The position numbers were made by a program, and so were the translations under genes. Below the pieces are notes generated by a model, which saw only the letters and a list, made by a program, of their open reading frames with translations, was not told the DNA's origin and searched no databases. A DNA stretch of 64,000 nucleotides from Candidatus Bathyarchaeia archaeon (GTDB taxonomy: Archaea > Thermoproteota > Bathyarchaeia > Bathyarchaeales > Bathycorpusculaceae). Positions within the stretch are counted from its first letter, which is position 1; the number at the start of each line of letters is the position of its first letter. Below are positions 8,615-18,219 of this stretch, piece after piece. The stretch lies in contig JASEET010000003.1 of the NCBI GenBank assembly GCA_030019335.1, forward strand, positions 88,235 to 152,234, given 5' to 3'.

Positions 8615-10499
8615 TTGTAGCTCTCCTCTCTCTGAAAGTGCTCATATAGAATATGAACTTTCTCAATTTATGATTATTGAGTATCCAATCCGCTGTGGTA
8701 TCAACAATACATTTGAATTGGCTGTAATTCCACTTCGCAACCTTATCCGCTATAAATAAGGGTTTGTTGTGGCCGAAAGCTTCCGGAATGTTGGACGGAG
8801 CCATGGCAACCAAAATACTCATAGTCAAGTTTTGAAGCTTGTTTGGAACGTTTTTGTCCAAGAACAGAATCACTTCGACTAGTTCTTTCGTACCATCGCT
8901 GAGTTCATTCCAAAACTCCACAACATTTTCAGGTTTGTAATCGTATTCTGGATAGACCAAGCGGTCTATCAATAGGACGTTGCTCCGCAATAATGGGTCT
9001 GTTTTGGCTTGGCTTAACTGCACATAAGTTTTCAGAAAGGTCCTTTCGAGACCGATTTTGTTTTTTATGGCTCCTGAAACGTAGCCCCTGCGGTTTTGCC
9101 TGTCTGGAACCATGGTTCTGAATGCGGAGTCATATTCTATTAGACTCCATGGCGGCTTGATTTTTTCCGTGTTGAAGATGCTGGCTGACTGCAATATCAT
9201 ACGGTCTGTGTTTGGCAGTTTTTCGAACTCTGCTTGCGAAATAGCCGTTTTCAATAAGCCCTCATTATGCATTATCGGGATTAACTGTCGTTTAAAGTCC
9301 CTCGCAGCGGTATCCTTTGTCATTCCTATAAGCAAAATGCGTCTGTTCCAGCATTCCTCCATAAGCATGTGCAACGTGAAAAGCGTAAGAAAAGCAATGT
9401 CAAGAGTTGTTAACCAATGCTCTTTTCCATCCTTCAAGATTTTCATCAGACTGGCTGTTTTTGTTTCCGATGTTTTTGTGAAAAAGAAGCGGTCGCCTAG
9501 GCTTGTAACAAGCTTTCTGATGCGTTCCCAAGTTGTTGCATACTTAGGATTCAAAGCGTAAGTCTCATTCTTCTCGTTTAAAATGCCTCTCTTAACCAAG
9601 TGTTTAAGGTATCGCTTTACCCTTTTGACTTTTTTCTCGTCTGTTATGCCGAATTCGGCTAGATTTTGCTCCTCGGTTAAGGTTTCCCTCCGCCTAGCCA
9701 AGTGAATTAATGCGTAACGGAGATAGTCCGCTCTTGGAGGCGGCAACCCTAAAGCTTGATTACAAACGTACTGTCTTGCGATGGTTAAGTCGTTAACATC
9801 GATGGGTTCATCATCAATTTTGTATCCAATTATGCTGCTTTTCGCTTCCCACAACTCACGCTTTGAAGTATCATAAAGCAGACTTGCCCGTTCAATGGAC
9901 AAGCTTCTATCCAAAAGGATGATGCGTATGTTCTGGTCTAGGTCTGTGGCAAGCTTGTAAGCAAGATAATACTCGGCGAAAGTCATTATCCAATTCGCTA
10001 TCGTTGCATTACTTATTATTGCTTCATCCTTTAGTGGCTTGCCTAAACTGACTTCCTCCGGCTGCTTAACCTCAAAAAAAGTCTGGTCTATGTCTGGAAT
10101 CTCGTTGATGTAAACTGGTACAACGCTTGAGATGCCAGCGCCTTGCTGAATTGTCCTTTCGTCGTACTTAACCTGTGGCTTGTCATTTTCTGAAAAAGTT
10201 ATGGTGCCGGTTGAGGCATAAGCGCCGCCGAAGAAAATCACCATGTCAAACAATGGACGCGAATACATGGTTCCATCTATACCGGCAAAACGGACACCAG
10301 AGGCGTCGAAAAACTTTTTTGCGGCTTCCCAAGCCTCTTTACAGTCAAAGCCTCTTTTTATAAGGTTTGAAAGCAAGCCATCGTAAAGGTTTTTAAGTGA
10401 TGAGAAACGTTGCTCATAATCCAAAACTTGCATCGAAGCCCCGAGTCTAAGTACATCACTTGTCCGCTTTACAGAATCACTCAACGAAGACAAACTCAC
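8586..10499 (-). CDS. nurA: NurA-like 5'-3' nuclease
   Basis: A 637-residue protein with the RNase H-like NurA nuclease motifs: GIDGTMYSRPLF near residue 75 supplies the first metal-binding Asp, and IILLDRSLSIER near residue 195 the second. It lies immediately upstream of and overlaps herA, the defining genomic context. It is much longer than typical NurA (about 350-450 residues); the middle part (residues 270-340) looks like a winged-helix segment. The likely GTG start is at 10499, but an ATG at codon 23 (MQVLDYEQ) is an alternative. It should act with HerA, Mre11 and Rad50, which are not in this window. Confidence 0.85.
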   Translation of the reverse strand: MSLSSLSDSVKRTSDVLRLGASMQVLDYEQRFSSLKNLYDGLLSNLIKRGFDCKEAWEAAKKFFDASGVRFAGIDGTMYSRPLFDMVIFFGGAYASTGTITFSENDKPQVKYDERTIQQGAGISSVVPVYINEIPDIDQTFFEVKQPEEVSLGKPLKDEAIISNATIANWIMTFAEYYLAYKLATDLDQNIRIILLDRSLSIERASLLYDTSKRELWEAKSSIIGYKIDDEPIDVNDLTIARQYVCNQALGLPPPRADYLRYALIHLARRRETLTEEQNLAEFGITDEKKVKRVKRYLKHLVKRGILNEKNETYALNPKYATTWERIRKLVTSLGDRFFFTKTSETKTASLMKILKDGKEHWLTTLDIAFLTLFTLHMLMEECWNRRILLIGMTKDTAARDFKRQLIPIMHNEGLLKTAISQAEFEKLPNTDRMILQSASIFNTEKIKPPWSLIEYDSAFRTMVPDRQNRRGYVSGAIKNKIGLERTFLKTYVQLSQAKTDPLLRSNVLLIDRLVYPEYDYKPENVVEFWNELSDGTKELVEVILFLDKNVPNKLQNLTMSILVAMAPSNIPEAFGHNKPLFIADKVAKWNYSQFKCIVDTTADWILNNHKLRKFIFYMSTFRERRATIEAARREHI

Positions 10500-10756
10500 C
10501 TAACATTCACCTTATCCTCTAATAGCATTCTGAAAGGTAAAAACATTGTCAACACAAAACACAAAAATAATCCAGCTAACAAAATCACATAAAAATACAG
10601 AGTTTAGAAGCATCCACCCATTGGAAAGTATTTCCTGAGAAGAAAGGAAAAAGGAGCAAGAAGCCATCGTATTTGCCTCTACATGAATAAACTAGTGATA
10701 AGGGACAAAAGCGTTTAAATTCTTTTCTTCTATGATTAGTTGATGTGTGATCGGTT

Positions 10757-11134
10757 ATGGGAAGCGTTTTAGAAGTGAACGCGGATGACTGGGAGCGAGA
10801 GGTTTTGCGGTCTGACATGTTAACAGTTGTTGATTTCTGGCATAATCGCTGTCCTTGGTGCATTAGGTTTGATCCAATAATTAACGAGGTTGCCGAAGAA
10901 TACAAGGATAAAATCAAATTTGTCAAGTTGAATGTTTTACAGAATCCAAGTAATCGGGAGATAGCGATACGTCACGGAATTATGAGTACGCCAACTTTGT
11001 TGTTCTTCTGTAAGGGAAGATCCGTGGGACAAGCTGTGGGCTTCATGCCTAAAGAACATCTAAAGAAGATACTGGATGATATGTTTGAGAGACACACGGA
11101 CTGCATTAAGCAGAGCACTGAGCTAAAGACTTAA
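10757..11134 (+). CDS. trx: Thioredoxin
   Basis: A 125-residue thioredoxin-fold protein with the redox motif CPWC in VVDFWHNRCPWCIRF and the cis-proline segment STPTLLFF. It reduces protein disulfides and would take electrons from a thioredoxin reductase. A convergent reductase fragment lies 2 bp beyond its stop, but that gene is truncated, so the electron donor must be elsewhere. The C-terminal tail has an extra Cys (RHTDCIKQ). ATG start, divergent from nurA across a 257-bp spacer without other genes. Confidence 0.9.
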   Translation: MGSVLEVNADDWEREVLRSDMLTVVDFWHNRCPWCIRFDPIINEVAEEYKDKIKFVKLNVLQNPSNREIAIRHGIMSTPTLLFFCKGRSVGQAVGFMPKEHLKKILDDMFERHTDCIKQSTELKT

Positions 11135-11136
11135 AA

Positions 11137-11619
11137 CTATTGCCTTTGGGAAAGATATCTAAAGGTTGATAGAGCCGCCTTACATCCTTCTCCGGCAGCT
11201 ACTACTATCTGTTTCTCCGGAACATTGGTAACATCTCCTGAGGCGAATAATCCTGGAATGTTAGTTTCACATTCGCAGTTTACGGTAATCTCTCCCCAAC
11301 GGTTTTTCTCAACGAAGCCAACTATTTCAGAGTTGGGAACGGACCCTATCTCTACGAATACTCCTTGAACTGGTAGTAGCGTCTCCTTCCCGTTTCTCTG
11401 CACTCTAATTCCCGTGACAAGTTTATCGCCAACTATCTCTCTAACTTGAGTATTGGTCCAGATGTTCACCTTTTCTGAGGCCTTCGCTTTTTCGACCAAC
11501 ACCGTGTCGGCCTTCAGTTGTGATCCTCTCTCTAAGAGATAAATGCTCTTAGCGATTTTAATCAGTTGAAGTGCAGCCTCTAGTCCAGAGTTTCCTCCTC
11601 CAACAACAGCAACGTCCAA
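11137..11619 (-). pseudogene. Thioredoxin reductase (AhpF-type), only the NAD(P)H-binding and C-terminal part
   Basis: The frame begins at the Rossmann motif VAVVGGGNSGLEAALQL and ends with the FAD-binding segment GLFASGDVTNVPEKQIVVAAGEG, a complete C-terminal half of a pyridine nucleotide-disulfide reductase. The N-terminal FAD domain and the redox-active CxxC are absent. Upstream in frame is a stop (TAG), and no matching sequence follows. It should therefore lack disulfide reductase activity. It lies tail to tail with an intact thioredoxin gene, its natural partner, which argues for recent decay in place. Confidence 0.8.
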
Positions 11620-11793
11620 GCCTTCGAAAATCTACTGGAAAAAAAGAGAAAATAACTATTGGAGACAGTTCAGAATCTTATTCCCTAATTTCTCTAACTC
11701 ATTATAGAACGGAATGAAAAGTGCGCCATAGAAGTCTACAACAACCTAGAACCTGCTCTAAGCCTTGTCTTCATAAAGAAATTACTGAACGTG

Positions 11794-12420
11794 TTAGGGC
11801 AGTTGGCTTAAGGTAGCCTCAAAAAACTGCTCTCGTCCTTTGCGAAATACAGAAATGCTCACTTTTTCTCCAATTCTTCTTTTATGGATCTCTCTAAGCA
11901 AGTCCTCAATGCGATGGATTAATACGGAGTCCAGTCTCAAAATTATGTCGCCAGCAGCTATTTCAGCGCGTTGCGCGGGGCTTCCATCCATAACTTTTGT
12001 TACAAGAACACCTCTTTCAACAGGCAAGTCGTAATAGCGAGATATCTCTTCAGTAAGACTTAAACCTATTATTCCAAGCCAAGGCCTTTCAGAAATTCCA
12101 GTAGTGATTATTTCATTAGTACACCTCTTAGCCGAGTTTATTGGAATGGCAAATCCTATTCCATGAGCAAATGGAATTATGGCAGTGTTTGTTGCGACAA
12201 CTTTTCCTTCAAGGTCCACGAGGGGGCCACCGCTGTTTCCAGGATTTACGGATGCATCGGTTTGAACAAGGTCTTCTAGTAATCCCCTCTTAGACTCTAT
12301 TGTCCTGTTTAGTGAGCTTATCACCCCCCGAAGTTATCGTTGGACCCCTGCCAATCCGAAGGGATTTCCAATTGCGTAAACCCTTTGTTGGAAATTGACA
12401 TACACCAATAACAATAGAAG
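11794..12420 (-). pseudogene. HtrA/DegP-like serine protease with PDZ domain, decayed 5' half
   Basis: The intact frame (11794-12324) contains the catalytic serine motif DASVNPGNSGGPLVD and a C-terminal PDZ domain (ERPWLGIIGLSL to the end). The His and Asp parts of the triad are not in frame. Directly upstream, another frame encodes RVYAIGNPFGLAG, which belongs just before this part in HtrA. Joining them needs two compensating shifts, one after GLAG and one in the G run near 12327-12332. Further 5' sequence is unrecognisable. The upper boundary is approximate. I infer an inactive remnant of a secreted quality-control protease. Confidence 0.75.
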
Positions 12421-12748
12421 ATTTCTCCATAAGCTATATGTAACTGAAAGCTCTTAGAAAAGTTCTCTTCGTGAGGAGAATGGTAGAGGGGAGAAAGGGA
12501 GAAGTAAAAATATTTTTCTACCATTTCCTCATACATCTATTAATATTTGTGAAACAATTTTGATTTAACCTTTAGCCTTTTGTTTATCATAACTTAGCAT
12601 TTTTACCAATAAGTTAAATGTGTTAAGAACTCCCATTTTTTGAATCTACTATTTACTAGGCCTAACATATGTACTTACATATTATGACTGCCGGTGGCAA
12701 CTATGAATATCAAGGGTGTCTAAGTAAAGTCTGAAATAAGTAATGTCT
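12421..12748. other. Non-coding spacer between protease remnants
   Basis: About 330 bp of AT-rich sequence between the htrA and CPBP remnants. It may hold unrecognisable htrA 5' sequence on the minus strand. I see no RNA-like structure; only a short inverted ACATATGTACTTACATAT stretch near 12666. Confidence 0.3.
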
Positions 12749-13395
12749 TTAGGCGGTAAGAAAATACGCTATTGCAATGGCTATTGAGTTGTCTATCCCA
12801 TGCATCAAAGCTGAAGCAGTTGTGTTTCCTCCAGTCTGTTGCACACGTAGCCAAGAACCAAACCAGCAGCAAACGCCGGAACAATCGCATATAGAGTATT
12901 AAGACCATGTATAAGCCCAAATAAAACAGAAGCAATCAACAGACCTTTATCTTCCCAAACGAGTTTTCAAAACCCTTCTGAACAAAACCTCTAAAAGCCA
13001 ACTCTTCACAGGGTCCGACCAGAACTAGAGAGGGCAATCATAACAACTAGCTGAAAAGAGTCTCTGGGCATCAAAGACTTCTCAAGGAGTTCCGCCATGG
13101 GATCTGGACCAAAAACAATTTCTTCACCGATGGAAATGCCTACACCCATTAGGAAAAGAAGCACCGCAGCAACAGAAACAATCGTCAAGATTCTAAGACT
13201 CACCTTTTTCTAATTTAGGAGGCAAATTAGACTCGCCTTCTTCAAACTCGCACCTTTATACCTAGCAAACAAAAGCATAACACCTAGGATAATGGTCTCA
13301 TTGACAGGCACAGATATGAGCGCAATAGGAAAAGGCAAATCTGGGTAATCTACTTCTATGCCAAACAATACGAATGCCACTATGAGAGATCCCCA
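12749..13395 (-). pseudogene. CPBP-family (CAAX-like) intramembrane metalloprotease, frameshifted
   Basis: Read leftward, several frames give consecutive pieces of one membrane protein. The order is an N-terminal hydrophobic part (VDYPDLPFPIALISVPVNET), a segment MSLRILTIVSVAAVLLFLMG, then GPCEELAFRGFVQKGFEN (the EExxxR motif), VLFGLIHGLNTLYA (the FxxxH motif) and ALMHGIDNSIAIA near the end. These are the glutamate/histidine motifs of CPBP proteases. At least three single-base shifts separate them, including in A and G runs, so no full product is possible as sequenced. The 5' limit is approximate. Confidence 0.7.
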
Positions 13396-13541
13396 TCAAA
13401 ATTCCACTCACACTGATTCTCCAACAAATTTTCTCCACCCATGATTTCAATCAGGCAATGGTAGAAGTTTCCTACATGATTATTTCTTCTGTTTCAGTTT
13501 TTATGACTTGTGGAAGAATATTCGATTGATTTCCAAATGAC

Positions 13542-13756
13542 CTATGATGCCTCGGATTTTGTGATTCTAATCAGTTCTTTTGGTTCTGCTACGACTTTTC
13601 CCCATTTCTTACATTTAACAACTTCTAAAGGCTCGTAAAACGAATGTAAGCCTTAACTTTAGAATCAAGAGTGTTTCGTTCAATGAAAATCTCGGTTGCT
13701 GAAACTCTATTCCAATGACCGCAATAAGAACATTTCATTCTAAGTCTTTTAGTCAT
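13542..13756 (-). pseudogene. Small zinc-ribbon protein, frameshifted
   Basis: From ATG 13756 the frame reads MTKRLRMKCSYCGHW, then continues to KAYIRF, where it breaks. One base added to the A run at 13637-13640 (T run on the coding strand) restores EPLEVVKCKKWGKVVAEPKE and an end at 13542. The product would be about 70 residues with a first CxxC and a second CKKW, where the second Cys of the expected CxxC is also lost. I do not recognise a specific family. Confidence 0.5.
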
Positions 13757-13914
13757 GATCTCAAACCGATAATATAATTGTTCGCTTAAGAGTTAATCTT
13801 TCTTGATCATCTGAAAAGTAAGATGTGCTTCCACTACTTCCATTACACACTTATTACACAACATTTATTAAGCCGAGATAAGTTTTATCAAGTAAACAAA
13901 GAAACATACAGTGA

Positions 13915-15858
13915 ATGAAAATGATTAAAGAGACACTGAATAAACCGCTTGATTCGACTGCAACAAATTCGTCCAACGTTGAAGCACACTATTACTTCAA
14001 ACTCAAGCATGACATCCAAAATGATTCAGAGTTGCCTCTTGCAAAGGAAGAAATAGAAGGTCTCATGGAGATGTCTCCAGAGCTCATAGAGAATTTCGTT
14101 GATGTTCTTTGCAGAGATCCGTTAAATGATTTTGTCTCTTTCAAAGGATTTCGAGTTCAAGATATTATTACACGTCAACCATATTGTGGAGCACTTCAAG
14201 GTTATCAAGTAAAAACAGAAATTAGGAATTGCTTGAACCTTGTGTCACGACTAGCGTACTTCAGAGATTTCTATGTTCTTGTGACCTCAGACAAACTTGA
14301 ACATGTGAAAGCTCTTCATCCAGTCCTAGGAAAGGTTGAGAAAGTAGCTTTTAGAGATGAAACAAGCACTTATGACCTGTCGCCTTTTGCGCAGTTGTTC
14401 ACTATAAAGAAAACATACCCCAAGGTACTTGTTAGATTTATCCCAATGCATGTCTTGTATGAACCCTCACATTATGTCGCACGTTTGGCTCGTAAAGTAT
14501 CTCAAGCAGATAGAATGTTTGAAAATAGTATAGCTCACTTCAAAGAAAATTTCAAGAGACCATTTTCATCAGCTTCCTCTAGATGGTTCAAAACTATAGA
14601 AGACTTTATTGATGCTCGTGATGCTCCTCAACTTTATTTGACACATTTTATCGGAGTCAAAGGGAAATTCTTTCCAAGAATGGTCAAAGCTATTATAAAT
14701 AGCATAAAGCTTACTAGAAGACAGCTTTTGCTGGACCCATTTTGTGGAAGCGGAACTATGAATTTAGAGGCGGTTCTTAATGGAATAGATACTATAGGCG
14801 TTGATATGCAACCTCTTTTCACGCAGATAACAAAGATCAAAATTCTTTCTCTTCGTTGGGATGCTGAATGGCTCAAAAAACAAATCGAGGGTCTCCTTAG
14901 AGATATACGTTACAGTATGGATTCTTCAACTAAGAATGAATCCTTATCAAAATTCCTACATCTTCCAAAAATTGCGGAAGTTTCACTTCCAAATTCCCTT
15001 ATGAGAGGAGTTAGAGAAGATTCACTCCATTGTATTAAAGTGATAAAGGGCTGCATTAAGAGTCTTGAAGATGATGACTTACAGGATTTCTGTGAGCTAG
15101 CTCTAGCTTATTGGATACGAAGCATGTTAAAGAAGCAAAGTCCAGAGAAGATAGTTCAGACCTATAGTGATCGCTTATGGAGTATGTTTTACTCTGTTTA
15201 CTACTTTTGGAGATTCCAGAAGGAAATAAGCAACATTGAACTAGGTGAAGCTCGAATTTGCACTGGCGACATAAAAAACCTTAGAAGTGTAATTGCTGAA
15301 GAACTAGAATATTTCGGAAGAGAAGATGTCGATGCCATAATAACAAGTCCGCCATATGGCACTGCTATTGATTATATAGGTGAGCATGTTTACGCTCTCT
15401 ACGTACTTGATTTGATTAAAGACCATTTAGATTTAGATAAAATGCATATCGGTTCACCAAGAGTAAATTCGACATTAGTTCAGAATATTACGAAAAGAAG
15501 TGACGAGTTTCTGTCTCTTCCAGACTCCGCTCAATCAATCCTTCTTAAAATGGTTAAAGGTGGTCGTAAGTCGAAGGCAACAGCATTTTACAGGTATTTT
15601 ATTGACATTTATGATTCCTTTAAGCAAATGTCTGATGTTCTTGCATCTAACAAATTTCTTGTCATGGTGATCGGAAGGCAACAGATTGTAAAATTAGATA
15701 GTGAAATTGCAGTAATTGAATTAGGAAAAATTATGGAAGACATAGGCAAGAGTGTTGAATTGAAATATATCAATTCCATAGATGTTGGATTAAGGAAAGC
15801 ATCAATGAGAGGAGCTATTCCAACCGAGCACATAATCTTCTTCAAGAAAGCACACTAA
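13915..15858 (+). CDS. DNA methyltransferase (N4-cytosine/N6-adenine type), putative
   Basis: A 647-residue protein with an S-adenosylmethionine motif LLLDPFCGSGTMNLEAVL near residue 270 and a catalytic motif ITSPPYGTAIDYIGEHVYAL near residue 475. TSPPY with this spacing is typical of amino-methyltransferases acting on DNA cytosine-N4. The motif order (I before IV) fits the gamma or alpha class. The N-terminal 230 residues include PYCGALQGYQVKTE and FRDFYVLV and may be a target-recognition region; I do not recognise it. A tRNA (Trm-G10-like) methyltransferase is a weaker alternative. A nuclease-like gene lies 360 bp downstream, suggesting restriction-modification. Confidence 0.75.
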   Translation: MKMIKETLNKPLDSTATNSSNVEAHYYFKLKHDIQNDSELPLAKEEIEGLMEMSPELIENFVDVLCRDPLNDFVSFKGFRVQDIITRQPYCGALQGYQVKTEIRNCLNLVSRLAYFRDFYVLVTSDKLEHVKALHPVLGKVEKVAFRDETSTYDLSPFAQLFTIKKTYPKVLVRFIPMHVLYEPSHYVARLARKVSQADRMFENSIAHFKENFKRPFSSASSRWFKTIEDFIDARDAPQLYLTHFIGVKGKFFPRMVKAIINSIKLTRRQLLLDPFCGSGTMNLEAVLNGIDTIGVDMQPLFTQITKIKILSLRWDAEWLKKQIEGLLRDIRYSMDSSTKNESLSKFLHLPKIAEVSLPNSLMRGVREDSLHCIKVIKGCIKSLEDDDLQDFCELALAYWIRSMLKKQSPEKIVQTYSDRLWSMFYSVYYFWRFQKEISNIELGEARICTGDIKNLRSVIAEELEYFGREDVDAIITSPPYGTAIDYIGEHVYALYVLDLIKDHLDLDKMHIGSPRVNSTLVQNITKRSDEFLSLPDSAQSILLKMVKGGRKSKATAFYRYFIDIYDSFKQMSDVLASNKFLVMVIGRQQIVKLDSEIAVIELGKIMEDIGKSVELKYINSIDVGLRKASMRGAIPTEHIIFFKKAH

Positions 15859-15944
15859 CTGAAGCGATAGCTTTTCAATGGTATTCAAATCGAAGACCGT
15901 AAATCTTATGAACTAATAGAAGTAACTCAAGTGTGGTGCTGAAG

Positions 15945-16225
15945 TTGAAATTAATTTTTCAGAAGAAGTTGACTAAGAACGAAATTGAGAATCGTACAGT
16001 TCATTTAACCAAGGATATAGCTAAATTATTTCCAAGAGGAAGCGTTACAATCACAATAGGTGGCGTAGAACTCGAGAAGAATTGATAAATACAATAGAAT
16101 ATGTGAAAGCCTTTGCTAAAGCTGGCGACGTTATAGAATTTTATAAGAAACCAGACGATGGATATGAAGTTTCTTTAGACGATCTAAGAAGTGAAACCTT
16201 TTTTCAAAAATTGAAAAAGGTCTAA
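15945..16225 (+). pseudogene. Small hypothetical gene with a frameshift
   Basis: From TTG 15945 (GTG 15933 or 15936 also possible) the frame encodes KLIFQKKLTKNEIENRTVHL and RGSVTITIGGVELE, then stops. A single-base shift near 16075 opens the continuation ELINTIEYVKAFAKAGDVIEF to 16225. The joined product would be about 93 residues, acidic near the end. It sits between the methyltransferase and the convergent nuclease gene and overlaps the nuclease stop by four bases. The position suggests an accessory component of the same locus; function unknown. Confidence 0.4.
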
Positions 16226-17073
16226 AGAGCGTTTGCCAAAGACTCCCAATCTTCCTTTGATTTTCTAAGTTCTCCAGATAGCATTATAAATTGAGGTCTC
16301 TTAAGCACTTGAACTACTTTCCCATTTGCTCCTGTCATTTCCATAGTTGCTCCTCTTGCTTGTAGTTCTTCTCCCCAAGTAAAACCAGCAACTTCAGCTA
16401 TGATTTCTCTGGGTTCAGGAATCAAATTCCTAACGGGGGATATTTGCTCATGATCTCGAACTATACGAAGAAGTTGGTCTGAGGGAAGTTCAACACGACA
16501 AAGAACAAAAACATCCGACTTTTCAATGTCCTCTTCAACAACCCACAAATTGAAGTTCTGCATTTTAGTAGTCTTGATGGAAACTTTGATCTTGGGATTC
16601 CTTGCGATTTTGGTTCCATCTTCAGTTCGTATCACTTTTACTATATCTTGACCTGGAATCTCCTTTTCGATTAAGAAACTTAACTCGATCCCAATTCCGA
16701 AATGATCATGCATGAATTTAGCAAAAGCTAATTCGCCTAGTTTTCCTTCAGTTTGATTTGCAATGAACTCTCCTACGTCTCTTCGCTTAGTAGTTCCCCA
16801 TTCAACAGTTCCAGCTCCACTTTGATAAAATACTCTTACAGCAAATTCAAAGGCTTTGAAGTACTCTTCCATCGAGAGCCTTGTGAGTCTAAGGTCACGA
16901 TTCCTCTTCCATTCCTCAAGCTCTCGCTTGGAAATATTCCATCGTCCTCTTATTTTAGTAGCTTTCAATTCACCCGCTTTGAACACATAGTTTTTGAGGT
17001 ACTTTTTTGGAATACCACAATATTCGCTAGATTCCCGAAGAGTTAACAAGTCGCCATTCTCATGCGATATCAT
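16222..17073 (-). CDS. HTH plus PD-(D/E)XK-like nuclease, putative restriction endonuclease
   Basis: A 283-residue protein. Residues 8-55 look like an excisionase/MerR-type helix-turn-helix (LLTLRESSEYCGIPKKYLKN, then KIRGRWNISKRELEEW). The rest resembles a PD-(D/E)XK nuclease core: TEGKLGELAFAKFM, EKEIPGQDIVKV with a candidate Asp, then KIKVSIKTTKMQNFNLWVV as the strand carrying the Lys. It faces the methyltransferase gene, tail to tail, with a small broken gene between. I infer that it cleaves DNA unprotected by that methyltransferase. Family not identified by name. Confidence 0.55.
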   Translation of the reverse strand: MISHENGDLLTLRESSEYCGIPKKYLKNYVFKAGELKATKIRGRWNISKRELEEWKRNRDLRLTRLSMEEYFKAFEFAVRVFYQSGAGTVEWGTTKRRDVGEFIANQTEGKLGELAFAKFMHDHFGIGIELSFLIEKEIPGQDIVKVIRTEDGTKIARNPKIKVSIKTTKMQNFNLWVVEEDIEKSDVFVLCRVELPSDQLLRIVRDHEQISPVRNLIPEPREIIAEVAGFTWGEELQARGATMEMTGANGKVVQVLKRPQFIMLSGELRKSKEDWESLANAL

Positions 17074-17172
17074 TCAAATCTTTTAGTTAATTAAAGAACC
17101 GACCACATATATTTTATTAAGTAGCCATTACACAGTTGTTACTTAATGGTTGGTTAATGTTTACATGGTGAT

Positions 17173-17367
17173 GTGAAATTGGATAAATCCAAAAGAGTTA
17201 ACATTGCTATTACTCCCCGTACGCTACATTTGGTTTGGTTAGACTTCGCAGAGGCTTATGGATTTGCCTCTTTATCAGAGGCAATTAAACGAGGAATGGA
17301 GTTACTGATGGAGTCTAAAGGTTATGATTGGAAGGCAAAACTAGACCGATTGGTTAGAGAAAGATAG
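17173..17367 (+). CDS. Small ribbon-helix-helix-like protein
   Basis: This 64-residue product starts at GTG 17173 (KLDKSKRVNIAITPRTLHLV) and continues with EAYGFASLSEAIKRGMELL. A beta strand of the form 'VNIAIT' followed by two helices with a 'SLSEAI+RG' second helix is the pattern of CopG/MetJ-type DNA-binding proteins. The basic C-terminus (WKAKLDRLVRER) supports nucleic-acid binding. It is divergent from the HTH-nuclease gene across a 99-bp promoter region and could repress it. Confidence 0.5.
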   Translation: MKLDKSKRVNIAITPRTLHLVWLDFAEAYGFASLSEAIKRGMELLMESKGYDWKAKLDRLVRER

Positions 17368-17682
17368 AAATCTTTTAAAGTAATTATATAAGATAAACAA
17401 GATGCGCGCACTCAGCCTAAAAACCGCCAAGGCCGGGGAAACCTAAGAAGCTTCGGAAATAAGCCTTTAAACGCTTAACCGCTCAATTTTTCCTCCTCTT
17501 TTTAACTTTAATGTTCAAAACTTCTTATTTATGTTGTTTTAACCATGTAATATTTGATGTTGAATGCGTTATGGAAGTGTGTGTTCATTTCTTTCACAGC
17601 AGCATTCAGCCTCTCATACTTCTCCCTCGGAATACCTAGAAACATACAAAATCTCTCCTAACTGTCCTTTTGGTTTCTTTTT
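17368..17682 (+). ncRNA. Candidate structured RNA near 17403-17490 in a gene-free spacer
   Basis: A TATA-like TTATATAA at 17383-17390 is followed about 20 bp later by a GC-rich island (GATGCGCGCACTCAGCC, then GGCCGGGGAAACC and AAGCTTCGG), much richer in GC than its surroundings. It ends in T-rich tracts near 17486-17510 that could terminate transcription. There is no long open frame. In an AT-rich archaeal genome such islands often mark RNA genes. I could not assign it to C/D, H/ACA or tRNA types. The remaining spacer holds nothing recognisable. Confidence 0.35.
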
Positions 17683-18066
17683 TTAAGAAATCTTCCCTTG
17701 ATAAAATAATCTAAAACTCCTTTGTATTTTCTCTCTTGTCTTAGCCTTCTCATGTTTTCTTCCAATGAACAATTTCCAGCCTCTCATAACCTCTTTACAA
17801 CGATAGCTACATGGTTCAAACTTAGAAAAATCATTCAAGTATTCTCGCTCTGTCACTACACTACCTAAGGTTCTTAATGGTTTGCATTTACAGATTATCA
17901 TCTTTTGACCATATTTGTTTATGAAGATAGGTAGATTTTCTATTATTCTATTTGCTTCATTTTCACAGTATCCTTGGAAGCAATGTCCATTTTCTTCCAT
18001 ACATCTGCTATATTTCTCCTCTGAGCATGGATAATCTGGACAAATATCAAACATACAATCATTCAA
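17683..18066 (-). CDS. Cys-rich hypothetical protein, 127 aa
   Basis: The protein begins MNDCMFDICPDYPCSEEKYSRC and has eleven cysteines, spaced CxxxxCxxxxxCxxxxxxxC, then CFQGYC, CKC and CSYRC. This indicates metal binding, either zinc or an iron-sulfur centre. The C-terminal part is basic and aromatic (GWKLFIGRKHEKAKTREK). I do not recognise the family. ATG start; the gene is single, with gene-free spacers on both sides. Confidence 0.5.
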   Translation of the reverse strand: MNDCMFDICPDYPCSEEKYSRCMEENGHCFQGYCENEANRIIENLPIFINKYGQKMIICKCKPLRTLGSVVTEREYLNDFSKFEPCSYRCKEVMRGWKLFIGRKHEKAKTREKIQRSFRLFYQGKIS

Positions 18067-18219
18067 TAATTTTCATAAAGAGCATTTAAGCATAGATAAA
18101 ATGGTTTGAACTGATTACACATTACTAAAATTTTATCAGAGCATTCTATCTTTGTCTTCGCATTTTTTCTTTTATCCCTTTTTCCTCTTCTCAAAAAATC
18201 ACCTCTTTTCAAGTTTTAG

